Position numbers and translations under genes: made by a program
Notes under the pieces: model-generated
What the model saw: the letters and a program-made list of their open reading frames with translations, nothing else
The model's database searches: none
What the model was told of the DNA's origin: nothing
Source: Pseudomonadota bacterium
Lineage (GTDB): Bacteria > Desulfobacterota > Desulfovibrionia > Desulfovibrionales > Desulfovibrionaceae
Direction: 5' to 3'
DNA: 64,000 bases
Assembly (NCBI GenBank): GCA_023419375.1
Contig: JAEZYD010000023.1
Location: 13,244-77,243 of the forward strand
Shown: piece by piece, positions 54,211-62,264 of the stretch
How the letters are laid out: each line of letters opens with the position of its first letter
Numbering within the stretch: the stretch's first letter is position 1

Positions 54211-54840
54211 TTACCACTTGAGGGTGGGGGCCTGTTCGTTCAGTTCTGCGGCATGCTGCCCTGCGGGGCTGACTATCTGCACTCGCAGTTCATGCAGGGC
54301 TGGCCATGCGGAAAAAAGACGGACGTCCATGCCGTGCAGGGCTTCGGGCTGCGCGCATTCAAAAGTAAAGGACGCGTCCAGATCTGCATGGCCGCCTTGT
54401 TCATCGTGCCCGGCGTGTTCGTCATGGTCTGCATGTGTCTTGGGTTCAACCGCAGAGGCGGCAGGCGCGTTCTTCTGTGATGTTTGCGCTTGTTCCGGCT
54501 GCGCGGCTGCGCTTGCTGCCAACAGCGCATCGGGCAGGGCTTCGGATTCCAGCGTTACCTTTTTGATGCGGCACTGGGCTGCAGCGGGAAAAACAAAAAT
54601 ATTTTCCGCCTTATGCAAGGTTGCCGCCATGTTCTGCACGGCCTGCCGCTGGGCTGCATCGCGGGGAGCGTGCTCAAAGGGCAGGGCGTTTGCAAGGGGG
54701 CTTTCGAGGCTGATTTCTACACTATTGCCTTCCACAGCCACGTCCAGGCGGGCCGCGCCGTGCTCGTGCGGTCCATGCGCAAGCGCGGGGGCGGCTGTGA
54801 GCAGAACCGTGCAGGCCGCCACAAGAATCAGGTTTTTCAT
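54211..54840 (-). CDS. zrgA: ZrgA-like (DUF2796) zinc-binding exported protein
   Basis: A 209-residue exported protein. The signal peptide (about 1-21, LILVAACTVLLTAAPALA) ends just before HGPHEHGAARLDVAVEG, the DUF2796 N-terminal motif. PLANALPFEHAPRD fits the family. A His/Asp-rich insert (HADHDEHAGHDEQGGHADLD, about 140-160) is a likely zinc chelator. DUF2796 includes ZrgA of Vibrio cholerae, part of a zinc uptake system. The ATG at 54840 is best placed after GGGAG; ATG 54852 and 54843 are alternatives. First gene of the operon, under the Zur box. Confidence 0.87.
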   Translation of the reverse strand: MKNLILVAACTVLLTAAPALAHGPHEHGAARLDVAVEGNSVEISLESPLANALPFEHAPRDAAQRQAVQNMAATLHKAENIFVFPAAAQCRIKKVTLESEALPDALLAASAAAQPEQAQTSQKNAPAASAVEPKTHADHDEHAGHDEQGGHADLDASFTFECAQPEALHGMDVRLFSAWPALHELRVQIVSPAGQHAAELNEQAPTLKW

Positions 54841-54892
54841 CATTTCTCCCATGGTTCTGGATCAGGATGTCAGTTTTTTTGAACCAGAAATT

Positions 54893-54915
54893 GAAATGAT
54901 ATATTATTGCATTTT
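54893..54915. promoter_or_regulatory. Zur box over the zinc operon promoter
   Basis: This 23-base site matches the gammaproteobacterial Zur consensus at about 18-19 positions. The outer halves are GAAATG and GCATTT around an ATATATTAT core, and 8 of 11 half-site pairs are symmetric. It begins 53 bases upstream of the ATG at 54840, and a -35-like TTGACA (minus strand, 54921-54916) abuts it, so binding would block transcription. The -10 inside it is not clear. Confidence 0.75.
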
Positions 54916-54995
54916 TGTCAAAAGCCGCATTTTGTTTGCCAGCACATGGCTTGCTGCCGGCTGGATTCTTGCCCTGCTGTTGCAGCGTAGGGAGC

Positions 54996-56255
54996 TTACG
55001 CTATATGGCGGCCCTGCCGCTGCCAGTGGGCAACGCGCAGCTTGTCGGCCACCATGGAAAGGCCGCACAGGCCGATGGAAACTGCCGTGGCCACAAAAAC
55101 ACCCCGGTAGCCAAAGCCTTCGTACATAACCAGTCCGCCGATTATGGGGGCAAAGATACCGCTGGAATCGAAGGTGGCCATCATTACATTGGAGTTGATG
55201 GAGCGTGTGGTGGGGGTGGAGCGGTCATAGACCATGGCCGCCAGCAGGGGGTAGAGCAACCCCAGCCCCAGCCCGTACAGGAAGGTGAGGGGAACAAAGG
55301 CCCACAGCGGCCCCCAGGCCAGCCCCAGCATGCAGCAGACCAACAGAACGCTGCACAAGATGGTAATTCTGTGGCGCGGCAGGGTATCAAGCCTGTTGCT
55401 GCCCACCAGACGCACCAGAATAATGGTGAGCGTATAGGTGCTGAAAAACCACGCCGGGTGCGCGCCGGTGATGGAGCACAGCCCTTTCATGAAAAAGATG
55501 GCCAGCACGGTCATGATGCTGAATGTCATGCAGGCCATGTACACAAAAAACAGACCGGAATGGCTCACCGCATGCCACAGTTCACGCCCGGACATGCCGC
55601 CTTCTGACTCCTGGGCCATTTCTGGCTTGCGCAGGCGCGGCGCCAGCGGCACCAGCATGAGCAGGGAGGGAATGCCCAGCAGAGCCGTGAAGGCAAAGAG
55701 GTGCGGTTCGCCCCCGAGCAGGGCAAGTATCTGCTCTCCCACTGCCGGAATGATGGAATAGGGCAGCAACAGGGTGAGCGAAAAGATGGCAAAACCACGC
55801 GCGCTTTGGCCCTTGGGTATGCAGCTCACCAGCACGGACACCGTGCAGCAGGAGAAAAATGCAATGGCAATGCCCTGCAACACGCGCAACAGCAGAATCA
55901 TCTCAATAATATGGGGTCCGCCCACATAGGGGTAGGCCAGCATGACGCCGCTTGAAACGATGATGGCTGTGCCCATGGGCAGGAGTTTGCCGCGGCGCAG
56001 CAGAACCACGCTTGCCACCTGTCTGAAAATCAGAACCATGACAAACATGGAAGAGAGCAGCACTCCCCGCCAGTTGGGGCTGACAGAGAGGCCTTCGAGC
56101 CATTGCTCAAAGCAGTAAAAGACGGCCACAAAGCTGTTGCAGCACATGGTCATGCAGAACAGCAGAACAAAATCACGGCTTAATAACGTCTGCGGCGGAT
56201 CAGGGAAGGCAGTGCCTTCCGGGGTTTGCGCAGGCGATGCGGCTAGGGGCGGCAT
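54996..56255 (-). CDS. MFS transporter
   Basis: A 419-residue major facilitator with 12 predicted helices. MFS-type elements include FRQVASVVLLRRGKLLPMG (loop 2-3, motif A-like) and YGLGLGLLYPLLAAMVYDRSTPTTRS in the second half. No substrate motif is clear. It lies 77 bases downstream of the PEP-synthase-like gene on the same strand and could be co-transcribed with it, and it is separated from the zinc operon by the Zur-box promoter. The ATG at 56255 follows GAGG. Confidence 0.82.
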   Translation of the reverse strand: MPPLAASPAQTPEGTAFPDPPQTLLSRDFVLLFCMTMCCNSFVAVFYCFEQWLEGLSVSPNWRGVLLSSMFVMVLIFRQVASVVLLRRGKLLPMGTAIIVSSGVMLAYPYVGGPHIIEMILLLRVLQGIAIAFFSCCTVSVLVSCIPKGQSARGFAIFSLTLLLPYSIIPAVGEQILALLGGEPHLFAFTALLGIPSLLMLVPLAPRLRKPEMAQESEGGMSGRELWHAVSHSGLFFVYMACMTFSIMTVLAIFFMKGLCSITGAHPAWFFSTYTLTIILVRLVGSNRLDTLPRHRITILCSVLLVCCMLGLAWGPLWAFVPLTFLYGLGLGLLYPLLAAMVYDRSTPTTRSINSNVMMATFDSSGIFAPIIGGLVMYEGFGYRGVFVATAVSIGLCGLSMVADKLRVAHWQRQGRHIA

Positions 56256-56332
56256 GGGGCCTCAATCGTGTTGTGCCGCGATGGCCCAGGCCGCCGTGCG
56301 GGGCCGGGCCCACCCCCGCAAAGGGTGTGCGG

Positions 56333-58897
56333 CTAATGATATTCGCCATTGAGGAACTTGGTGGCGTAGGATTGCACTGCGGCATCATCCACCATAAGCA
56401 TGTCCATCTGGCGGGTCATTATCAGGAGTCGTCCCAGTTGATCCAGGCGCGCGCACAGCTCATGCCTGGGGTATTTCTGGTAACGTGCCCGCAGTCTATC
56501 ACCCGTTATCTCAACGGTAAAGCCCAGCTCTTTGAGGATCAGGGCTATGCACTGCACACGCCTTACGCGCTGGGCGTTGGCGGCAGCGCCCCCGGCAAAT
56601 TCAAAGCGGATGTAGTTCTTGCTCAGGGTTTCGCCGCACCAGCAGTCAAGAATGGCGTAGTGGTAGCCCACGCGGGACGAAAAATTGAGATAACGGTCAG
56701 AAACTATGGCATAGCTGCGCTGGCCAAAGCGAGAACAGCCCTCCTGATTGCCGCCAATGGCGGTCTGCCCCATGACCGAAAGAAAACCGCGCATGTTTAC
56801 AGGCCGTGGCCCACGCGCCTGCACCGCCGGATTGAGCATGCCGTCAAGCACGCACTTGAAAGGCGCGCTCAGCACATCGTTGGGTGTTACCTGGCGTGAC
56901 TCCGGGTTACGCAGCCCGCCGCCCAGATCAATCACGTGCAGATCAAGCGGCACCGTGCAGACCAGCTTGCTGGCAACGCCTGCGCAGTGATCCGTAACCC
57001 TGTCCGATATCTGGAACATCTGGGAATAGCTCAGTTCGTGCACATAGCGCATGATGTCGTGCAGCGATGTGCAGTGGCGCGGCGTGAAGGTATCCGCGCG
57101 CGGATCCACCAGATGCAGCGGCAGAATATAGGGTGCGATGCGCCGCAACAGCACCAGAGCCGGGCTGCTGGGTCTGGCCTGGGGCTTCACCAGCCGCAGG
57201 GCCAGCAGTTCCTGCACTTCGCCGTCAAAAATTCTGCCGGTGAGCGCATCCACGGTGACGATCTGTTCCTCGGCCAGAATGCTGTTGGCTCCCGGCAGGT
57301 TCATGATGGTCGGCACGCCAAATTCGCGGCAGATGGAAGCCATGTGCCCGGTAAGACTGCCTGTTTCGGCAATGATGGCCGAGGCGCGGCGCATGGCCGC
57401 CATGGCGTTGGGCGAGGAGTGGGCAAGCAGCATGACGGCCCCTTCAGGAAAGTGCGTCATGTCTTCGCCTTCGCCCACATGGACAACAGGGCCGCAGCCA
57501 ACGCCCCGCGCCGCAATATCACCGCCTGAGAGCAGGGGGCGCAGGTGCCGCAGGGCCGGGGCAGAATGCTCCTCGGAGGCGCTGTCCAGCCCCATGGGGC
57601 GGGTTTGCAGCAAAATAATCTGGTCGTCTTCGTCCACGGCCCATTCCATATCCTGTGGATACTGGTAGTGCCGCTCCAGTTCCATGACCATTTCTGCCAG
57701 TTTGCGCACCTGATCATCGCTGAGGCAGGGAACATCGCGCAGGGGATCGGGAACAGATTCAAGCGTGCTTTCCACAAGGCCGGTCTTGGTGCGCACAAGG
57801 CGCAGCCTCACTGTTTTGTGGGCAATGGTGGCCATGGTGATTTTTTTTGTGGCGCGGGAAACAAGCCACTGGTCGGGGGTTCCCGATCCGTCCACGACCA
57901 TTTCGCCCAGACCCCACAGGCCGTTGATGACTGTGGCGTTGGAGCGCAGGTCTACCGGATGGCGCGAAAAAGCCACGCCAGCGGCCTTGGCCCGCACCAT
58001 TTCAACACAGCACAGCCCCATGCCCGTGGCGTCCAGATCGTAACCGTGCTCGGCGCGGTAGGTCAGAGCGCGGGGCGAAAACAAACTGGCAACCACCTTC
58101 TTGAAGGCGGACAGCAGATCCTGGCGGGTAACGCCGAGGATACTGCGGTACTGACCGGCAAAGGATTGCACGCCGTCCTCGGCAATGGCGCTTGAGCGCA
58201 GGGCCACAACCACGTCCGCATTCTTGCCGAAGGCCGCGTCCCATTCTGCAAACAGGGCCTGCTCAACCTCTGCCGGGATGGGGGCCTCCTGCACAAGTTG
58301 CTCAATACTCTGGGAAATTTCGGCAATCCGCGCGGGCTTTTCCGGATCAATGGATTTCAGCAGCCGAAAGAGATTTTTGAACAAGCCCGGCGTGCGCAGC
58401 AAAAAGTAGCTGCAAGCCCTGATAGTGATGGAAAAGCCGCGCGGAACAGGCATATCAAGCATGTTGCGCAGTTCACCGAGGTTGGCGTTTTTGCCGCCGA
58501 CACTGTAGGCCATGCTGGCGTCAACCTCTGAGAGGGGCAGGGTAAACTGCGGCACATCGCCGCGCGTGTGCTGATCCAGCTCGTGCTCAATGCGCGCGGC
58601 AATGGAGTGTACGGCGCTGCCCAGGGAAATGTCGCACTGGCCCGACATTTCGCTCAGGGTCGAGGCCATGCGCTCGCAGTGGAATATGGCCCGGCGGGCC
58701 TGCTTGCGCACTTCGCTGGTTTCCATGTGCTTGTCGCCGCGCAGGGTGGCGTCCAGCCCGGCCATTACCCCGGCCAGATCCGCATTGGCCTGGAGCAGTT
58801 CCTTGAATGAGACATAGCGCTTATTGAAGGCGTCCATGGCCGCCTCGCGGCCAACGCGGGGGGCAATGCCAAACAGTTTTCTCAGCAGAGAGGCCAT
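56333..58897 (-). CDS. PEP synthase-like protein: ATP-grasp and phosphohistidine domains with a novel C-terminus
   Basis: An 854-residue protein. Residues 1-120 are an unassigned helical domain. Residues 128-435 form the PEP/pyruvate-dikinase nucleotide-binding (ATP-grasp) domain (GGKNANLGELRNM, VVVALRSSAIAEDG, LLQTRPMG). Residues 455-565 form the mobile phosphohistidine domain with TGSLTGH and the candidate His518, then REFGVPTIMN. True PEP synthase continues into a PEP-binding barrel with a catalytic cysteine; none is visible. Residues 580-854 (HLVDPRADTFTPRHCTS, SYSQMFQISDR, LDLHVIDLGGG, VGYHYAILDCWCGE) are unlike it. It may phosphorylate another substrate, as rifampin phosphotransferase does. 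The activator gene ends 78 bases upstream. Confidence 0.85.
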   Translation of the reverse strand: MASLLRKLFGIAPRVGREAAMDAFNKRYVSFKELLQANADLAGVMAGLDATLRGDKHMETSEVRKQARRAIFHCERMASTLSEMSGQCDISLGSAVHSIAARIEHELDQHTRGDVPQFTLPLSEVDASMAYSVGGKNANLGELRNMLDMPVPRGFSITIRACSYFLLRTPGLFKNLFRLLKSIDPEKPARIAEISQSIEQLVQEAPIPAEVEQALFAEWDAAFGKNADVVVALRSSAIAEDGVQSFAGQYRSILGVTRQDLLSAFKKVVASLFSPRALTYRAEHGYDLDATGMGLCCVEMVRAKAAGVAFSRHPVDLRSNATVINGLWGLGEMVVDGSGTPDQWLVSRATKKITMATIAHKTVRLRLVRTKTGLVESTLESVPDPLRDVPCLSDDQVRKLAEMVMELERHYQYPQDMEWAVDEDDQIILLQTRPMGLDSASEEHSAPALRHLRPLLSGGDIAARGVGCGPVVHVGEGEDMTHFPEGAVMLLAHSSPNAMAAMRRASAIIAETGSLTGHMASICREFGVPTIMNLPGANSILAEEQIVTVDALTGRIFDGEVQELLALRLVKPQARPSSPALVLLRRIAPYILPLHLVDPRADTFTPRHCTSLHDIMRYVHELSYSQMFQISDRVTDHCAGVASKLVCTVPLDLHVIDLGGGLRNPESRQVTPNDVLSAPFKCVLDGMLNPAVQARGPRPVNMRGFLSVMGQTAIGGNQEGCSRFGQRSYAIVSDRYLNFSSRVGYHYAILDCWCGETLSKNYIRFEFAGGAAANAQRVRRVQCIALILKELGFTVEITGDRLRARYQKYPRHELCARLDQLGRLLIMTRQMDMLMVDDAAVQSYATKFLNGEYH

Positions 58898-58975
58898 ACG
58901 GATATCCTTGATCGCAGATTTTCGTCATGCCCTGAAACTGATGATGCTGAATGCCTGATGCGTAAAAGTTGCTTG

Positions 58976-61687
58976 TCAGCGTCCCTGCCCGATCACAATG
59001 TACCGCTGGGCGGGGCCGCGTCCGTCTTTGCGCACAAGCCCCAGCTGCACCAGCAATTGCAGGTCGTACTGCGCCGTGCGCATGGAAATGTTTTTCCCGG
59101 CAAGTTCCTGATATTCCTGCCTGCTGATGCTGCCCGAGGCCGCGATGGTGGGCCAGACCTCCATGACGCGCCGATTGAGCTTGTCCGCAGAGTCCTTGCC
59201 GCGCAGCAGGGTATCCAGTTGCGCGGAGGCCTCGTTTTGCGGTTGAGGGGCCGGGTCGCCCACAGAGGCCTGCGCGGGAATATCTGCGGCCGCAGGGCTG
59301 GCCAGCCTGCCGGGCAAACCTTCTGCCGACGCAGGATCTTCGGCAGGGGGAGTTGCGCAGAATCCCTGATCGCAAGGATCCTCCTGCGGCTTGCGCGATT
59401 CCTGCGCCGAAGCTGCCGTAGTTTCACTCTGGCCTGCCGAAATTGCGTCGTTTTGCGGCTGCGTAGCCGCGCCAAGCTGAATATCTTCTGCAAGTAGAAT
59501 GCCACCTTCGCAGAATGTCAGGGCCCGCGTGAGGGTATTTTTCAATTCGCGCACATTGCCGGGCCAGTCATAGTCCATCAGCTTGCCCATTGCTCCTTTA
59601 CTGACCTGCGGCATGGCGGCGGTCATGGCACTCAGCCCGCCAATGGGCTGTGCTCCGCCCTCGGCTTTCAGTCTGGCCTTGGCCTTGAGAGCTTCTGAGA
59701 GAAAATAGACCGCCAGCGAGGGAATGTCCGTCTTGCGCTCACGCAACGGCGGCGTGTTGATGGTGATGACGGCCAGCCGGTAGTACAGATCTTCGCGGAA
59801 AGAACCCTTTTGCGAATCATCTAAAAGGGAAGCATTGGTCGCGGCAATGATGCGCGTGTCAAAGGGGACGTCTTCATCGCTGCCCAGCGGTCTGATTCGC
59901 CTGGTGGAGAGCGCCCGCAGCAGGGCCTGCTGCACCTTGGGGGCCGCATTGCCCACTTCGTCCAGCATGAGAGTGCCGCCCTGCGCCGTCAGAAAAGCCC
60001 CCTTGCGCGGTGCGCGAGCCTCGGTGAATGCGCCTTTCACATGCCCGAAAAGGGTATCCATGAGCAGATTTTCGTCCAGAGCGCCGCAATTGATGGTAAT
60101 GAACGGCCCCGAAGCCCGCGCGCTGAGCCTGTGGATGGCCTCGGAAACCAGCTCCTTGCCTGTGCCGGTTTCGCCCACAACCAGCACATCGGCCATCACC
60201 TGCGACGCCTTGCGCACATTGTCGCACAGGGCAAGCATGGCAGGCGATGTGCCAATAAGGCTGTTGACGGGCAGGTCTTCGGGATGCGGCAGATCTTCCA
60301 CTGGTTCGCGCTGCTGCTGGGCATCATCCTCGGCGGCGCGCAGGCGGCGGGCCTCGGCGGCAAGGCGCAAGCGCTCAAGCAGGGTGTTTATGCCAGCTTT
60401 GAGCCGTTCCAGTTCTCGCGGCAGTTGGGGCATATCTATATTGTTGTCGTCCCCATCGGCGTTGCAGCGTTCAAGTTCCGCTGTTACGGCGTTGAGCGAT
60501 CTGCCCGTCTGCCGCGCCAGCCACCAAAGGCTCAGACCCAAAAGCAGCATGCCGCCAACAAAGGCCCCCACATAGATGCCCATGAGCTGCACGCCCGTGC
60601 GTGTGGTGGTAAAACTGGTGTCTAAAACCGCCAGACCGCCCAATATTATTGTTTCCTGCGAAGCCGGGCTGAAGGTGACAGGCACGTAACTCACCCTTTC
60701 CACCCGCATTTGGCTGTTGCTCCACAGGGAGCTGTTTTCAGAAAGGGGAAGCTGGCCTGACTTGCCCTCCTGCACATCGGATACCATGTTCCAGTAATTG
60801 ATGTGCTCAGGGCTGGGCCGGAATGCGGTGTTAAAGCCCGGCCTGCCAAAATCGCCAGTAAAGCCAGCGCGTACGGCATCCGTGCCCAGGCTGCGCTGGG
60901 CCAGACCAGCGTCCGGCGCTTCGGACTGAAAGAGCATCCAGCCATCGCGGTCAAAAAAGAGTGTACGCACACGTGCTTCTTCGCCGGAAGTGGAAATGGG
61001 GGCATTGGGGCCGGAGTAGGTGGACAGGATATCCCGAAGTTCACGCAGATCCAGCGAAAGCATCAGGTAGCCGGCAAATGTGCCTTCCGAATCATGAACC
61101 GGGGTGGAAAAACGCAGCACGTACAGGGTGACATTCTGGTTGCTGCCCTTGATTGGCACCATTGAATAGGTCACTTCCACGGGTTGGGCAACGCTGACGT
61201 GCCCGGTGCGGTGTTCCGAGGCGATGGAGTGGAAGGGACCGGCGGGGCTGGCAAGGGCCTGCCGCATGGGAACATTGATGATATCCCCGCCCGTGTTGAC
61301 AAGCAGATAGCGGTTGTCCGGCGCCAGGCCCTCAAAGGCCAGCTCTCTGTAGCGCAAGCCGCCAGCCTTGGCGCGGAATTTGAGCCGGTTGGCCATGTCT
61401 TTTTGATCCATGGAGCCAGCGGCGAGAATAAGCAGCTGATTGCGCGTTTCTTCAAGCGCCTGTTCCAGAGCAAGGCTCATTGCCTGTGACTGAAGCTGTG
61501 CATTGCGCGCAATTGCGCGATCAAGAATGGCCTCGATGCTGCTGCCTGTAGCAGTAAAAATAATCAGCAGTACGAGCGCCAGCAGGGGCAAGCCCAGCAT
61601 CAGCATGCGGCTTGCAAGGCTGCGATTCATAAAGAACGCCGCGAACTCCAGCGAGCTGCCCTGGGGAAGTGTTCTGTGTAAGCGCAT
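58976..61687 (-). CDS. Transmembrane sigma-54-dependent activator with periplasmic sensor
   Basis: A 903-residue one-piece sensor and activator. TM1 (about 28-47), a periplasmic Cache-like sensor (about 50-362), TM2 (366-390), a HAMP-like linker (391-445) and the AAA+ domain (475-715). Walker A is GETGTGK (505-511); Walker B is TLMLDEVG (572-579). The sigma-54 contact loop reads GAFTEA (552-557), not GAFTGA. Residues 720-830 are a low-complexity linker. The end (about 835-903, RRVMEVWPTIAASGSISRQEY, TAQYDLQLLVQLGLVRKDG) looks like a winged helix instead of Fis. GGGAG precedes the ATG at 61687. It is divergent from the TSUP operon with its -24/-12 promoter. Confidence 0.9.
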   Translation of the reverse strand: MRLHRTLPQGSSLEFAAFFMNRSLASRMLMLGLPLLALVLLIIFTATGSSIEAILDRAIARNAQLQSQAMSLALEQALEETRNQLLILAAGSMDQKDMANRLKFRAKAGGLRYRELAFEGLAPDNRYLLVNTGGDIINVPMRQALASPAGPFHSIASEHRTGHVSVAQPVEVTYSMVPIKGSNQNVTLYVLRFSTPVHDSEGTFAGYLMLSLDLRELRDILSTYSGPNAPISTSGEEARVRTLFFDRDGWMLFQSEAPDAGLAQRSLGTDAVRAGFTGDFGRPGFNTAFRPSPEHINYWNMVSDVQEGKSGQLPLSENSSLWSNSQMRVERVSYVPVTFSPASQETIILGGLAVLDTSFTTTRTGVQLMGIYVGAFVGGMLLLGLSLWWLARQTGRSLNAVTAELERCNADGDDNNIDMPQLPRELERLKAGINTLLERLRLAAEARRLRAAEDDAQQQREPVEDLPHPEDLPVNSLIGTSPAMLALCDNVRKASQVMADVLVVGETGTGKELVSEAIHRLSARASGPFITINCGALDENLLMDTLFGHVKGAFTEARAPRKGAFLTAQGGTLMLDEVGNAAPKVQQALLRALSTRRIRPLGSDEDVPFDTRIIAATNASLLDDSQKGSFREDLYYRLAVITINTPPLRERKTDIPSLAVYFLSEALKAKARLKAEGGAQPIGGLSAMTAAMPQVSKGAMGKLMDYDWPGNVRELKNTLTRALTFCEGGILLAEDIQLGAATQPQNDAISAGQSETTAASAQESRKPQEDPCDQGFCATPPAEDPASAEGLPGRLASPAAADIPAQASVGDPAPQPQNEASAQLDTLLRGKDSADKLNRRVMEVWPTIAASGSISRQEYQELAGKNISMRTAQYDLQLLVQLGLVRKDGRGPAQRYIVIGQGR

Positions 61688-61703
61688 GGTGCTCCCCTGT
61701 TTT

Positions 61704-61793
61704 GTGCAAAAAAGCGCAATCTTGGGGCTGAGTATAAAAAACATTCCCCACCGTGACAAGATTTTTCGCGCAAAAATTGAAAAAAAGGCGCAA
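61704..61793. promoter_or_regulatory. Four phased GYGCAA repeats, candidate activator binding sites
   Basis: GTGCAA at 61704 and GCGCAA at 61714, 61768 and 61788, all in the same orientation, with spacings of 10, 54 and 20 bases, near multiples of the helix turn. They lie 22-111 bases upstream of the -24 element and could be upstream activating sites. Confidence 0.45.
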
Positions 61794-61814
61794 TTTCAGG
61801 CAATAATTATGCAA

Positions 61815-61830
61815 TGGCACAGCCTTTGCT
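61815..61830 (+). promoter_or_regulatory. Sigma-54 (-24/-12) promoter
   Basis: TGGCAC (61815-61820), five bases, then TTGCT (61826-61830), an exact match to TGGCACN5TTGCW. The start point should be near 61842, giving a leader of about 100 bases to the ATG at 61942. Confidence 0.9.
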
Positions 61831-61941
61831 AATACTTTCACATTCGAGGCAACGAGGCGGTGCCTGCCACGACGGGAGTCATCGCAAAATGGGTAAGATG
61901 TGGTTGTAGTGGAGATGTCACATTTTGATGTGGAGGAAGTT

Positions 61942-62247
61942 ATGAAAAGGATGCAGAGGCTCTGGACATGGCTTACAGGTTGCGCGCTGCTGGTTGCGGC
62001 ATTGCCCGGCGCGGCCCTGGCTGCCGGCGGCGGCAAGGTTGCCAACGTTGTAGTGGTCGCCGATACGCGCAAGCTTGACGGTATACTGTACTGGTGGGCT
62101 GAAATGTATAATGAAAGCCACTTCTTTTTTGCCATTCTGACTATGGCCATCATCCCGGTCACAGGTTGCATACTGGGTTGGCTGGCGGATGTCGTCATGA
62201 CGCACATCGGCATTGACCTTAGGCACCGCGAATTGTCCGAAAAGTAG
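61942..62247 (+). CDS. Small membrane protein of the TSUP operon
   Basis: A 101-residue protein with an N-terminal signal-like or membrane helix (about 6-27, ending PGAALAAGGG) and a second helix (about 60-83, FFFAILTMAIIPVTGCILGWL). Between lies VANVVVVADTRKLDGILYWWAEMYNES. I do not recognise a family. GGAGG lies 6 bases before the ATG at 61942. It is the first gene after the sigma-54 promoter, 17 bases before the exporter gene, and may be an accessory or sensor subunit. Confidence 0.75.
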   Translation: MKRMQRLWTWLTGCALLVAALPGAALAAGGGKVANVVVVADTRKLDGILYWWAEMYNESHFFFAILTMAIIPVTGCILGWLADVVMTHIGIDLRHRELSEK

Positions 62248-62264
62248 TCGGAAGGAGGCAAGTT

